Shown piece after piece: positions 1 to 10,641 of a stretch of 64,000 bases of DNA (positions are counted from its first letter, which is position 1; every line of letters starts with the position of its first letter). The notes beneath the pieces are model-generated. The model was given only the letters and a program-made list of their open reading frames with translations. It was not told the origin of the DNA and ran no database searches. The position numbers and the translations under genes were made by a program. Source of the stretch: Verpa conica (Eukaryota; Ascomycota; Pezizomycetes; Pezizales; Morchellaceae); contig JAUFSD010000006.1 in NCBI GenBank assembly GCA_033030425.1, positions 806,001-870,000 of the forward strand, in the 5' to 3' direction.

Positions 1-241
1 GTAGTAGGTTCGAGTATAAGAATCCCGGGACCGAGAGCCTGCACCCCGGGTGCCTGGGTAAGTGCGGTGGTGAACTTTACTACGCTACTGTCTCACTTAT
101 AATACCCAACTGGTATATGTAGTTACTTCATAGATAATCACTCGATAATCTAGCTCGTTATTACTATTCTAGAAATATATAAGCTTTATTTTGGTATTAG
201 TATACTAAATACATAATTAAGGTTTATTCAGCTCGAGATCT

Positions 242-251
242 GTCACGTGAT
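242..251. promoter_or_regulatory. CPF1/CBF1-type E-box
   Basis: GTCACGTGAT matches the RTCACRTGAY consensus of the Cbf1/CPF1 bHLH family in full. It lies 1.15 kb upstream of the GLTP start, so it may instead serve a gene beyond the left edge of the window. Function is inferred from the motif only. Confidence 0.35.
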
Positions 252-1297
252 ACATTGGTAATTTCCCAGCCAGTGTGAATAATCTCGCTACTAGCTCCAT
301 TCGCTAAGATATATTTATAACAAGGTAGGAACGCTTCTACAGTGTTGATAATTCATACAATCTGACCCTATTTGTTTCTACTTGTTAAGGCTGGGCTTGT
401 GGATCTGGTTGCGGCCCAATTCAGGTAATTGCATGTACTCGTTAAAAAATAAAGTCTGTCACTTTAGGTACGATTCACAACGGAGTCCTCACAACAAAAA
501 GTGAAGTACACCTACATTAGACTGACCTTGCAAGAGCTACAATTATGGGAAACAGAGAAGAGCTATAGGGAGCTTTGGAGGTGAGGCTGAGGTATAGTAG
601 GAATAAGATTACTAATAGAATAGGATAGTTAAGATGTATTACTTGGGTTAGTGAGGATGTTGGTGAGTATTTACTTTACTTTTTAGTGTTGCGACTCGTA
701 CTCAAAGTGACATACTTTATTTCTCAGTGAGTAGACAGGAGTAAATAAAAAATATATATGTTTATAATTAACAATCGAAGGTGAATTATCTAGAGTATAA
801 TATAATTTCTCATAGGTGCTTTTAAGAGATTAGAGCTAGAGTTATTGCCTCCCTATGGTGTTCACTTTATCACTGCCTGCCCTGAAAATGGTGAGCTGCT
901 CGTGTTACCATAAGAAGCTATTAATACGATTACCCCCAGTATCGAAGATATAGGCAACATAGCATTACTAGAAAGAGTATCACTTAAGCTTAGGTATAAC
1001 TTATGGTAAATTGTAAGCCTCTATATCTTTGGGCATTGCTAGCTGGCGGTTATTTTGTCTTGATAGGGCCAAAGAGTTATGGCTTCCACAGCATCCAAAA
1101 GCAACTCTTGGGGGATCATGTAGCCTCAAAACGCGTAACCCCTAAACCACGGAAAGCCACTAGGATCGATTACTCAATCATGTTGCATCTCACCCTTTCC
1201 ACTAAACGCCTAGCCAGCAGAGTCTGGCGGGGTAACATGCCGTACAGGGTTCGCCCAAATCCCAACCGTCCAGCGCATCCATTCCGAGTTCCTGGAG

Positions 1298-1305
1298 TAT
1301 ATAAA
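1298..1305 (+). promoter_or_regulatory. TATA box of the GLTP gene
   Basis: A perfect TATATAAA lies 90 bp upstream of the GLTP start codon, a normal spacing for a fungal core promoter with a short leader. The following 60 bases are rich in CA and AT without an intervening ATG. Confidence 0.5.
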
Positions 1306-1394
1306 CTTACAAATCGCCTCATTTATTCAATTCCTCAACTTCCTTAGCCACAAAATCACATATATAGTCAATCAATCTCATTTATATACCAGCA

Positions 1395-2161
1395 ATGGCT
1401 TCAGCAACTTATTTCGATCAAGCCGGGAGGAGGTCGTTCAAAGATGTCCCTGTGAATGATGGCCAGATAGCCACGACCGAGTTCCTCGAGGCTTGCGAGG
1501 CTGTGGTACAGCTCTTTGGTACGTGATGGAGTACTTCTCTATTATTCATTTCGACTGACGTTGGTATTTAGACTTGCTGGGGGGCACTGCCTTTTCTGCT
1601 GTCCAGAGCGACATGACGGGAAATATTAAGGTGGAATACACCGATATCCATCTATGCTTAACACAAGTGTACTGACATCACCCCCCCTCAGAAAATTCGC
1701 GACCGCCAACTCTCGCATCCCGCACAGTCAGAAACTCTCCAGGATCTTGTTAAAAATGAAATGGCAGAGAAAAAGAAGACGGCTACCGAGGGACTACTCT
1801 GGCTCAACCGGTTCGTTTAGCCCTCAATCCCCAATTAGTTGTGTAAAGCACCCTAACACATTTCTTGAACAGCGGCCTCTCATTCACCTCAGTTGCTCTC
1901 CGAAAGAATACCCAAGATGCAGATGAAAAGCTGTCCGCTTCCTTCTCGAGCGCATACGGTGAAACTCTCAAAAAGCACCATAACTTTATAGTCAAGGGAA
2001 TTTTTAATGTTGCCCTGGGCTCTTGTCCTGACAGAAAAGTGTTTTATGAGAAACTGGGAAGTAATCAGGATGATGTCAAGGTCAAGCTCGAGGAGTGGCT
2101 TACAAGCCTGGAGTTGTGTGTTGATATCCTGAACAAGTGGATTGAGGGTGTGAAAATTTAG
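1395..2161 (+). CDS. Glycolipid transfer protein (GLTP / HET-C2 family)
   Basis: A small soluble protein that moves single glycosphingolipids between membranes at their cytosolic face. Four exons (1395-1518, 1572-1630, 1692-1810, 1873-2161) sum to 591 nt, giving 196 aa, close to the family's usual length of about 200. The sugar-binding Asp-Asn-Lys triad is visible as DMTGNIK in exon 2. The conserved Trp lies in GLLWLNRG across intron 3, and the conserved His in KKHHNFIVKGIF. The ATG at 1395 is the first after a good TATA box and starts a methionine-alanine-serine leader. The gene is convergent with the prolyl-tRNA synthetase. In Podospora the homologue is the incompatibility gene het-c; whether this copy has such a role cannot be read from sequence. 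The family call is firm; the exact lipid is unknown. Confidence 0.93.
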
Positions 2162-2559
2162 ATCCGTTTAGTTAGACTTCTGTAGCTTTTGGTTAGCTGT
2201 TCCTATATGACTACGGTCGAATATATTTCGCATTTAAATGAATAAAGAATCAAGAATCAAGTTTCGTACGTATGGACTATTAACTCTCTCTCTAGTTTAT
2301 AAAAGTCTTCTAACCATGTGTTGTATAAAAATCAGGATGGATAAAATAAATTTACTCTAGCATAAAAATCGGCTGGATTTAGGTACTGTATTTTCTCCCT
2401 CTGTAACTTGTATACTGGAGGCTAAACTGCCAGACAGAAGAGAAACAAAGTAATAAGCACGTAGAAAATTTCACCTATACGCTGCAACACTCATCAATTT
2501 TAGAACACCTTATAGAATCTTCACTAGAAGCAAAAAGCAGAAATAAGAAACCCCCGAAG
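2162..2559. other. Shared 3' intergenic region
   Basis: A 398-bp AT-rich spacer between the convergent GLTP and prolyl-tRNA synthetase genes. It contains AATAAA-like signals (for example near 2242) that could serve 3' end formation. Nothing else is seen. Confidence 0.5.
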
Positions 2560-5177
2560 CTAATAAGATCTCCCAAAAAGTGTGTAGTGCTGTTAAAGCG
2601 GTTAGTATCTGCCGAAAACCGGTGAAAGGGAAGAAGTAGATGATACATACCTTTGCATTCTCACCACATTGGGTGCACTTTGTAGTTCCCGGGACAAGGG
2701 CATGTTCACCGGTTGGCTGCTCAAACGGAATACACAAAGACTTGGCACCCATCGACGGTGCCTTTGCGTCCTCTGGTTCATCACCATCATTGCGGCCCTT
2801 GCTGCGTTCTTTGATTTCATCTTCACACTCTTCCCTGTCGCCTATACGCCGGTAAAGTCACAGTAAGCACTGAACCCTGAAAAGCCGGAGAGATGGAATA
2901 AGCTTACAGTGGGGAATAAGGATGACATTCTTGGCATTTAAAGCTGGGGTAAAATCATCCCACTTAGTAATAATTTTAGTATGCTCGTCGAATGACTTCT
3001 TCGCCTTATTGTATAGATCCGACTGAATCGTGTCAAGTAGGGTCTGGACTTGCGCCGCAAGTCCATCAAGCGGAATGGGGGTCTTCTCGCCGGTATCGCG
3101 ACGAACAGAGAGTACTTGCTTTTTTACGATATCCTTGGGACCGTATTCAACCCTCAATGGAACACCCTTAAGTTCCCAGTCATTAAATTTATACCCAGGA
3201 GAGTAGGTTTCACGAGTATCAGCTTTGACGCGGATTCCCGCCTTTTGCAGGGTAGCTGCAATATCTTCCACACCCGCCAAGAGGTTCTTCCTCTCATCAT
3301 CGGTAGTCCGAGCAGTGAGACCACATGGGACAATAACAACCTGGTGGGCAGCAACCTTGGGGGGGAGGACAAGGCCCTTGTTGTCGCCGTGAATCATGAC
3401 CATAACACCGATAACACGGGTTGACAGACCCCACGAGTTTTGCCAGATGAATATTTTCTTATCTTTCTCTGGATCCCCTTCTTTCCAGTCGGGGTTCTCG
3501 ACAATGATGTTGAACATCTTCGAAAAATTCTGCCCAAGACAATGGGATGTTGCTCCTTGAATACCACGACCAGTGGTTGGGATGTAACCTTCTACAGTAG
3601 TGGTGAAGTGGCCTCCAGCAAATTTTTCTTTCTCTGTCTTACGACCCTTGATTGTTGGGACGGCGAGGAGCTCAGAGTAGACACCAGAATACCAATCGAG
3701 GATTTGCATGACCTCCTCCTCAGCCATCTTGCTGGTCATATGTGCAGTGTGGCCTTCCTGCCAGAGGAACTCACGGGTGCGGAGAAAAGGTTGAGGGTGC
3801 TTGAATTCCCAGCGGACGACAGAGTTCCACTGATTCAATTTCAGAGGAAGATCACGATGACTGCGGATCCATTTAGCGTAGTAGGGGTACATAACAGTCT
3901 CGGAGGTAGGACGGATTGCAATGTGCTCTTCGAGATCGGTGCTACCACTGAGAATAAAACGTGGGTTAATATTTAGTCTTAAGATAAGTTTTTGGGTTCG
4001 TTAGAACATACGCTTTGGTGACCCAAGCAACTTCAGGGGCGAATCCTTCAATATGATCTTTCTCTCGCTCAAGCACTTTCGCAGAAACGAACATAGGAAA
4101 GTAGCAGTTCTCAACGCCAATGGTCTTGATATTATCATCGAACCAACGCTGGACCTTTTCCCAGATTCCATAAGACCACGGCTATCCACAAAGTCCAGTT
4201 AGTCCCAACTTACTTTAAAAACGGTAGAGCCGTAAAGGGTCTAACCTTCAGAATGTAACACCCAGAGATATCATAATAGTCCAACATATCTCCCTTTGTA
4301 AGAACCTGCTGATACCAATTGGAGAAATCAACTTCCTTCTTTGTAGTAATACCAATAAGTTCTGCACCATCAATTTCTCCATCCTTTTTCGTCGGTTTCG
4401 CCGCAGGATGTTTAGTCACCGTCTTTGCAGCAGCTTGAACGCTAATCTGGGAGAACTCGACAACAGTAACCTTAACACCAGTCTCTTCAAGGTACGACTT
4501 AATCTTTGACCCAGAGATGAATACTGTGACATTTGACTTTGACGGGTGGACAGCGATCTTAGAGGTGGACTCGACAAGACGGTGGTCAAGCACGACCTGA
4601 ACCGCAGAAGCATTATCCTTAGTGATAGAGAGAGGAGAGACTACAAACCATCAATACCTGTTTGGGTGTGTTTGGGAGATGAGAAATGATTGGATACTTA
4701 CCATTAGCCGGCTCTACTCCCAACGCAGTTTGGACTGCATCTGCGGCAGCCATGCGCGGTTCTTTGGCATCAACCGCCTTTGCGATAAGGTTGGATGGGG
4801 TGTCTGTGTCCTCCAGGGCAACGAGAACGATAAGAATGGCGGTTTGTGTTTTGGGGGTTTCTAAAAGTCTCCACTATGAGAAATTTGTTTGCGAGGCCCA
4901 TGCTTGCGTTTAAATCCTAATTACAGAAACTATGTCTCTTCCTCTCTTTTCTCTCTTATAGGATGCGCTTTTATTTGTGGAACGAGTTCATTTCAGGGAC
5001 GGAATTCGTACTTGGTTTAAAAACGAGTGTTTTGGTCAGAGAATATGACTCAGGAAGTCCTGAGACTCCTTCAAGCTGTGACTTCCACTCGCCCATGTTC
5101 GAGCAGGGCCCGTGGGAAACAGTTTGAGCGTCGGCGATAGACATTGCAGAGATTTTGTCTGCTGCTTCAGAGGCCAT
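2560..5177 (-). CDS. Prolyl-tRNA synthetase, cytosolic type, with N-terminal YbaK-like domain
   Basis: Charges tRNA(Pro) with proline in the cytosol; class II synthetase. From the N terminus: a YbaK-like region (LTKTLVFKP, then [18 protein letters not shown], then [12 protein letters not shown]), the class II core ([47 protein letters not shown]), the anticodon-binding domain (VVIVPCG) and a eukaryotic C-terminal domain ([20 protein letters not shown]). The last exon is only 30 nt (2560-2589) and adds HYTLFGRSY, matching the family's conserved aromatic end. The preceding exon stops at 2651 before GTATGT. I chose the ATG at 5177. An in-frame ATG at 5330 would add 51 residues but overlaps a GTCACGTG promoter motif. 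At least five introns; the one near 4640-4697 uses the acceptor in TTTGTAG to keep frame. Very sure of identity, less of each junction. Confidence 0.92.
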
Positions 5178-5313
5178 GAACCGTTTGGGTAATCGAAGGC
5201 AAATATTGTGAGAAGGTTTCTTGAGATGAGCACGATTTCTGGTGTTTTGGCGGGGTTGGGAGGGGTTTTGTTTGGGGGTTGCACAGTGGGGCAGATACAC
5301 TCTCTTCTCACCG

Positions 5314-5321
5314 GTCACGTG
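5314..5321. promoter_or_regulatory. CACGTG E-box upstream of prolyl-tRNA synthetase
   Basis: GTCACGTG (RTCACRTG, Cbf1/CPF1 type) lies 137 bp upstream of the chosen start codon. The position is typical of an upstream element and argues against translation starting at the ATG at 5330. Confidence 0.4.
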
Positions 5322-5514
5322 GGAAAACAAGTACTTTAAGGCGGCTGAATATAATCACCGATTCGATGGTCCCATCTCCTTAAGGTTATTGAGCATTAAG
5401 AAGTCTAGAAATCTAGAATCGCCGGAACGTATGGATAATTTAACAGATGATATACCGACCGCTAATGCACAACATCTCGTAACCAAATAAATGTATATCA
5501 AGAAAACACTTCTT

Positions 5515-7006
5515 TTATAGCCCAAAAACTGGTGCAGCCACTTTATCCCAATTCTCATCCCAGCGGTCGTGTGTTTCTTTCATAGCTCCCATCTTCAACC
5601 GCTCTAACTCCCTCGAACTTGGATTAAATAAACTCTGTTTTTTTATAACTCGAAGTATTAGTAATTGATCCTTGTAATATGCAAACATAAAGCTAAAGAA
5701 TAAACGTACCTTCAAAGCCTCTCCCAACTCTTGCCCATCCTTAAAAACAACCCCATTCTCTCGGTGTTTTACCAATTCTCTCAAAGCATAAAACCCAAAT
5801 GCAGCAACCGGAACACCTACACCGAATAGATCGACAATCTTCATCGGTAGATCCACACCAGAAGTACTGGTATGTAAGCTCACTCCCAAATCCGCACATG
5901 CAATCATCTTCGGATAATCCTCAGCCTCCAGCCATACAGTTTCCACAGTGATATATTGAAATTCTAGTTTCTCAATCGTTCCCATATATCCCTCTTTCAG
6001 AGGACCCTTTCCAGTGATGATTGCAAGGATTGCTGGGGCTGAACCGGGCTTGAGGAAGTTTGCACCGCTTGCGTGGCTATCATAAGCAAGGAGGGCAGCA
6101 AGGAGCTGGGAAAAGTCTTCATCTGCAGTCCAGGACGTGGAAGAGGTGAGGATTTTGGTCTTCCCAGACAATACAGCAGCAGCATGGTTTTTGGTTGCAG
6201 GGTGTGATTCAAGGAACTCCTTCTTAGCGGCAGCATCCAGTGGAACAAAATGTGCAGGGGGCCTGTCATAGAGTGTTCTAGTAGGGGCACTAATTTTCAT
6301 ATCCTCTTTCAGAACTTTGGCCATGGCGTTTGTAACAGTAAAGTTTGCGTGTGCACCCCTTCCAAATACCATCTCGTAAAGTTTACAGAACCAGACAATA
6401 GGATGCTCGTTGAGCTTCATCTTCAAGACGCTCCATCCAAAATTGTGCCAATCTATAACAACCTTTTGCCTCCTTAACTTGCTTACGAACTGGGTGACGA
6501 TGAGAGTAGGAATTGCTGGCGGGTTCTGCAAAAGAACATATCCGGCTGATGGTGGGATAATGTAAAGGAGCAGGTAGAGTAGTGAGGTGAACTGGAAGAA
6601 TGCCTTGAAGGGTGCAAAAAAAATAAACGTAATTGGCGTAGAGGTTCTGAGGAACCTTGGTGGGGGTGGAAGGGGGTAGATGTGAACATTAGGGTTGTCG
6701 AGAAGCTCAGGCCGGGGAAGAGATTCTATTCAGGTGTTAGTATGTAATTCAGGAGAACGCTTTGAAATATTATGGACCTTCATATCCCACAAGATCTACT
6801 ATTGCCCCCTTCCTTACTAATGATAGGCAATGGTACTGCATCCTTGGGCTTCGACCAATATCCCCCAGTACTAATACCACAACACGTTTCTTCTCATCTT
6901 TGGATGGGTGATGCCGCGTAGGTAAACACATTAACATGAAGGTGAATGCCATCGAGAAGAATAGGAGCGGAGTCGCCCAGACTTCAACAAATGTGTTTAT
7001 ATCCAT
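5515..7006 (-). CDS. ALG1: Chitobiosyldiphosphodolichol beta-mannosyltransferase (ALG1)
   Basis: Adds the first mannose to GlcNAc2-PP-dolichol on the cytosolic face of the ER, an early step of N-glycan assembly. Three exons (7006-6778, 6725-5710, 5634-5515) total 1365 nt, giving 454 aa, the usual ALG1 length. An N-terminal membrane anchor ([17 protein letters not shown]) is followed by a GT-B fold: [18 protein letters not shown], then [14 protein letters not shown], then the acceptor/donor region. The GT33-type donor motif is seen as [23 protein letters not shown]. The first intron has an unusual GTCCAT donor but a good CTAAC branch site; the second is standard. The gene is head-to-head with SPB1 across 441 bp. 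The identification rests on several long motifs and is secure. Confidence 0.93.
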
Positions 7007-7447
7007 TTCCGATATCGCGACCTCTGCCGCAGTAGACTCGGGGAGACGTCAGGTGGAGGGAGCTGAGTTATACAAGGGACTCGGATGTATGTCAAGGTGC
7101 TCACAGAGAATAGGGTCGCTCTCTGAGTAAAGCAGCTGTACTGAATAGGGATTTTAAAGCTTTAATCAGTTCCAGGGGTTCAGGAGATCTCACTAGAGCT
7201 CCCGCGTGAATCTCTCGAGTATATAGGAGGACAGGTTGCGGATGTCAGAATCCAGGGCGGAGCAGTTAGGGCTTTGGTTCCAACCGTGAATTTGAGCCGC
7301 ACTCTTGGCTTTAAGCTAGTGCGGGTCTCAAAATGCAAAATCTTGGCAGGAAAAAAAAGACCCACTGTGCGCGCTCTCGATTATTTCCTCCCGCAAACCC
7401 CGCGCCCAGAATATTCCCCACCAGCTTCTGTTCTGCCTTTGCCCACA
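7007..7447. promoter_or_regulatory. Divergent promoter region ALG1 / SPB1
   Basis: A 441-bp spacer separates the two start codons and must carry both promoters. No clear TATA box, CPF1 or ribosome-biogenesis motif was found. The 7380-7445 leader of SPB1 is pyrimidine-rich, as in many fungal housekeeping genes. Confidence 0.45.
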
Positions 7448-10278
7448 ATGGCTATTCAAAAGAAGGCAAGTTAATTCTCGTACTCAGAATAGCGATAAAA
7501 GGTCAGAAATTGTACTAATTGAGTCTTTTTACAGCATGGAAAAGGTCGTCTTGACAAATGGTACGCAAAAAATCTCACCTCCGAAACAGTTCCATCCCCT
7601 CAAAAAAACCAAATACTGATAAGGATGCAGGTACAAGCTCGCCAAACAAAAGGGCTATCGTGCTCGTGCAGCGTTCAAGCTAATCCAGCTCAACAAAAAA
7701 TACAACTTCCTCGAAAAGAGTAAAGTCCTCATCGATCTTTGCGCCGCCCCCGGTTCTTGGTCTCAAGTCGCTGCGGAGTGCATGCCTGTAAACTCTCTCA
7801 TTGTCGCTGTCGATTTAGCACCAATAAAGGCTATACCCAGGGTCATTTCATTTCAGAGCGATATTACCACGGATAAGTGTAGGGCTACACTTCGGGGACA
7901 TCTGAAAACGTGGAAAGCAGATACTGTATTACACGATGGTGCGCCAAACGTTGGTACTGCCTGGGTTCAGGATGCTTTTACACAGGCTGAGCTTGTTCTC
8001 CAATCTCTTAAACTCGCGACAGAGTTCTTAATTGAAGGTGGAACTTTCGTCACCAAAGTCTTCCGCTCTCGTGACTTCAACAACCTCATGTGGGTCTTTA
8101 ATCAACTATTCACTAAAGTCGAAGCTACAAAACCTCCATCTTCTCGTAGTGTCTCTGCCGAAATTTTTGTGGTTTGCCGAGGTTACAAAGCACCTAAGAG
8201 AGTTGACCCTAAATTCCTCGACCCTAGGACAGTGTTTGAGGAACTACCGGATCCGACTCCGAACAACGAGGCAAAGGTTTTCAACCCAGAAGTCAAGAAG
8301 AGGAAGAGAGATGGTTACGAAGAGGGCGATTATCTACAGTTCAAGGAGGTTCCTGTAAATGACTTCATTGAGACTACAGACCCAATTCAGATGTTAGGAA
8401 GTTTGAACAGATTGTCTTTTGAAGAAAAGAAGGGTGGAGATTTAGCAATCGCGGCGATCTCAAAATTACCCGAAACAACTGTCGAGATTCGGAATTGCTG
8501 TCAGGACCTTAGGGTTTTGGGTCGAAAGGAGTTCAAGCACTTACTGAAATGGCGACTATCTGTCCGAGAAAAGGTACACTTTCCCTACATCTTAAAACCA
8601 CCACGGTATTGACATATAAATTAGTTCGGGCTGGTAGTCAAGAAAAAAGACGATAAAATAGATACCGTTGAAGCCGCCGAAGTTACGCCTATGGATGAAG
8701 AGCTCCAGATCGAGCAAGATCTTGAGCGTTTAAAAGAAAAGGAGTCTGCTGAAAAGAAACGTGCAAAACGAAGAGAAAACGAGAAAAAGCATAAGGAGAT
8801 TGTGCGACTACAGCTTCATATGACTACTCCAATGGAAATCGGACAAGAGCAGCACTGGGAGTCTATGTTTGGTCTCAAGGCTGTCGATAAAGCTGGTGCT
8901 CTTGAGAAGGTGGCAAAGGGCAAGATGAATGTGGTTGTGGAAGAGGATGAGAGGAAGAGAAAAGATCTAGATATGGGTGATGCAGAGGAAGATGATACAG
9001 AAGATGAAGAGGCAGATCGACTGGAGTCAGAGCTAGATGGCCTGTAAGTCATCTTATCCAGCGGTTATTCTACAGCTTTTACTAATTACATTTTAAACAA
9101 TAGGTATGAACAATACCGAGAGAAGAAGGCCGAAACCGACGCAAAATACAAAGCCAAAAAAGCGAGGCAAGAACACGAGGATGGTGAATGGCAGGGTATC
9201 GAGGAGAAGGAAGAAAGCAGCGATGATGAAATCGTGGTAGACGATGCTGAGAGCAGCGATGAAAGCGATAGTGAGGATGAAAATGGTGAAAAGAAGGACA
9301 AGTTGATGACGAGTTTAGACGACAGTCATGTGAAGGGGAAAAATGGTCTCAGCAAAAAGGCAGCCATGTTTTTTGATCAAGATATTTTTGCAGATATTGA
9401 ACATGAGATCGACGAGGATGAATCAAGTTCCGAAGAGGAAGAGAAGGAGGACGAGGATGAGGAGGATGAAGATATGGAAGATGTAGATGCAGGGGTGGAT
9501 GTGAGCGACGAGGAGATGGTTGACGGAGACGAAGAAGAGGATCTTGGAGGATCAGAAGATGGCTTTGAGACTGAGGAGGAATGGGAAGACGATGGAATTG
9601 AAATAGTAAAGGGAAGCAAAGAAGATCATTGGGATTCAACTCAAGAACCCACAAAGAACGGCAAACTTGGTATGTTTCCCACTACTCTAGGGCTAGGGTT
9701 ACTAACGCCCGATTCTAGATATCAACATCATTACTGCTGAGGCCATGTCTCTCGCCCAACGTATTGCCTCGGGTAAAAAGGCAAAAATAGACATTGTAGA
9801 TGATAACTTTAATAAGTTTTCCTTCCGCGACAAAGATGGTCTCCCTGAGTGGTTCCTTGATGATGAAAATCAACACTCGAGGCCTGTACGCCCCATCACC
9901 GCCGCCGGTGCCGCAGCAATCAAGGAAAAGATGCGAGCCCTGAATGCTCGACCAATCAAGAAGGTTCAAGAAGCCAAAGACAGGAAAAAGTTTAAAGCAC
10001 ATCAGAAATTGGAGAAGCTGCGCAAAAAGAGTGCATTAATGGCAGACGAGGATGGCGTTACAGAAAAGGATAAGGCACAAAGTATCGCGAAGCTCATGCA
10101 GAAGGCAGGAAAGAAAAGACCAAAGAAGCAGGTTAAGGTTGTTGTTGCAAGAGGTGGTAACAAGGGTCAAGGAAGGCCTAAGGGTGTCAAGGGCAAATAT
10201 AAGATTGTTGATGCTAGGTTAAAGAAGGATGTGAGGGCGCAGAAGAGAACCGCGAAGAAGAACAAGGGTAAGAGATGA
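7448..10278 (+). CDS. SPB1: Ribosomal RNA 2'-O-methyltransferase SPB1 (FtsJ family)
   Basis: Nucleolar methyltransferase that modifies the 25S rRNA A-loop and is required for 60S maturation. Six exons (7448-7465, 7535-7560, 7631-8573, 8625-9043, 9104-9669, 9719-10278) total 2532 nt, giving 843 aa; yeast Spb1 is of similar size. The FtsJ/RrmJ domain occupies about residues 20-210, with SAM motif [25 protein letters not shown] and FVTKVFRS. A central coiled, acidic region (DEEEDE-type runs) follows, then the conserved C-terminal Spb1 domain ending in a Lys-rich tail. The first exon is only six codons and its intron is GC-AG (AAG|GCAAGT...CAG); no GT donor there keeps the frame. It is 363 bp upstream of UTP21 on the same strand. 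Confidence 0.96.
7466..7534 (+). other. GC-AG intron in SPB1
   Basis: A 69-bp intron with donor GCAAGT directly after AAG AAG and acceptor TACAG, with TACTAAT as branch site. Removing it joins MAIQKK to [10 protein letters not shown], the expected Spb1 N terminus. The only nearby GT (in AAGTTAAT) would shift the frame. Confidence 0.8.
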
Positions 10279-10641
10279 TGAGGAATTACTAAAAGAATTA
10301 TAGGCATAATGTATATATTTATACTAAAGCGATAAAAATTTCTTAATTCTTTCAAGTCAGTTTTGATGATCCCAGGGGTTTATGTACTACATATATATTA
10401 GTAGAGGTGGGAACAGAAGGATATTTGGACAAAAATCTAGACATCAGCGGCTAAAGCCTAACCCTATCTCTTGCTATCTGATCAATCTAATCTCTGAGCC
10501 TCAACGCTAACAGAAAAATAAATCTTTGAAATTCTCATGACCCTCAACCACAGGTACGGACTTCACCATTAAAACAAAAGGCTTCAAAGGGAGCTGCTTT
10601 ATTCCGTGTCACCCAATTGGCACGATTTAAATACCTTGGCC
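10279..10641. other. Intergenic, SPB1 terminator and UTP21 promoter
   Basis: A 363-bp AT-rich spacer between two genes in the same direction. A sequence GATAAAAATTTCTT near 10332 resembles a weak RRPE-type element, but the match is imperfect. No other feature seen. Confidence 0.4.

Larger units (their letters stand above)
1..1394. other. Intergenic, AT-rich; 5' flank of the GLTP gene
   Basis: No supportable gene. The 114-codon open frame at 1003-1347 overlaps the likely GLTP promoter and has no recognisable protein character. The stretch contains a GTCACGTGAT site at 242 and a TATA box at 1298. The GC-richer first 60 bases contain a short quasi-palindrome around 42-54. No tRNA fold could be made from it. 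Confidence 0.6.

Noticed and set aside
1..60. tRNA fragment suggested by GGTTCGA at the left edge
   Set aside because: The bases around it do not form T-arm or acceptor stems.
1003..1347. 114-codon plus-strand frame upstream of GLTP
   Set aside because: It overlaps the TATA box and leader of GLTP, has no family-like motif and looks like chance.
4971..5330. N-terminal extension of prolyl-tRNA synthetase from the ATG at 5330 as a mitochondrial leader
   Set aside because: The extension overlaps a promoter-type CACGTG site and has no clear presequence character; 5177 is the better start, though dual use is not excluded.
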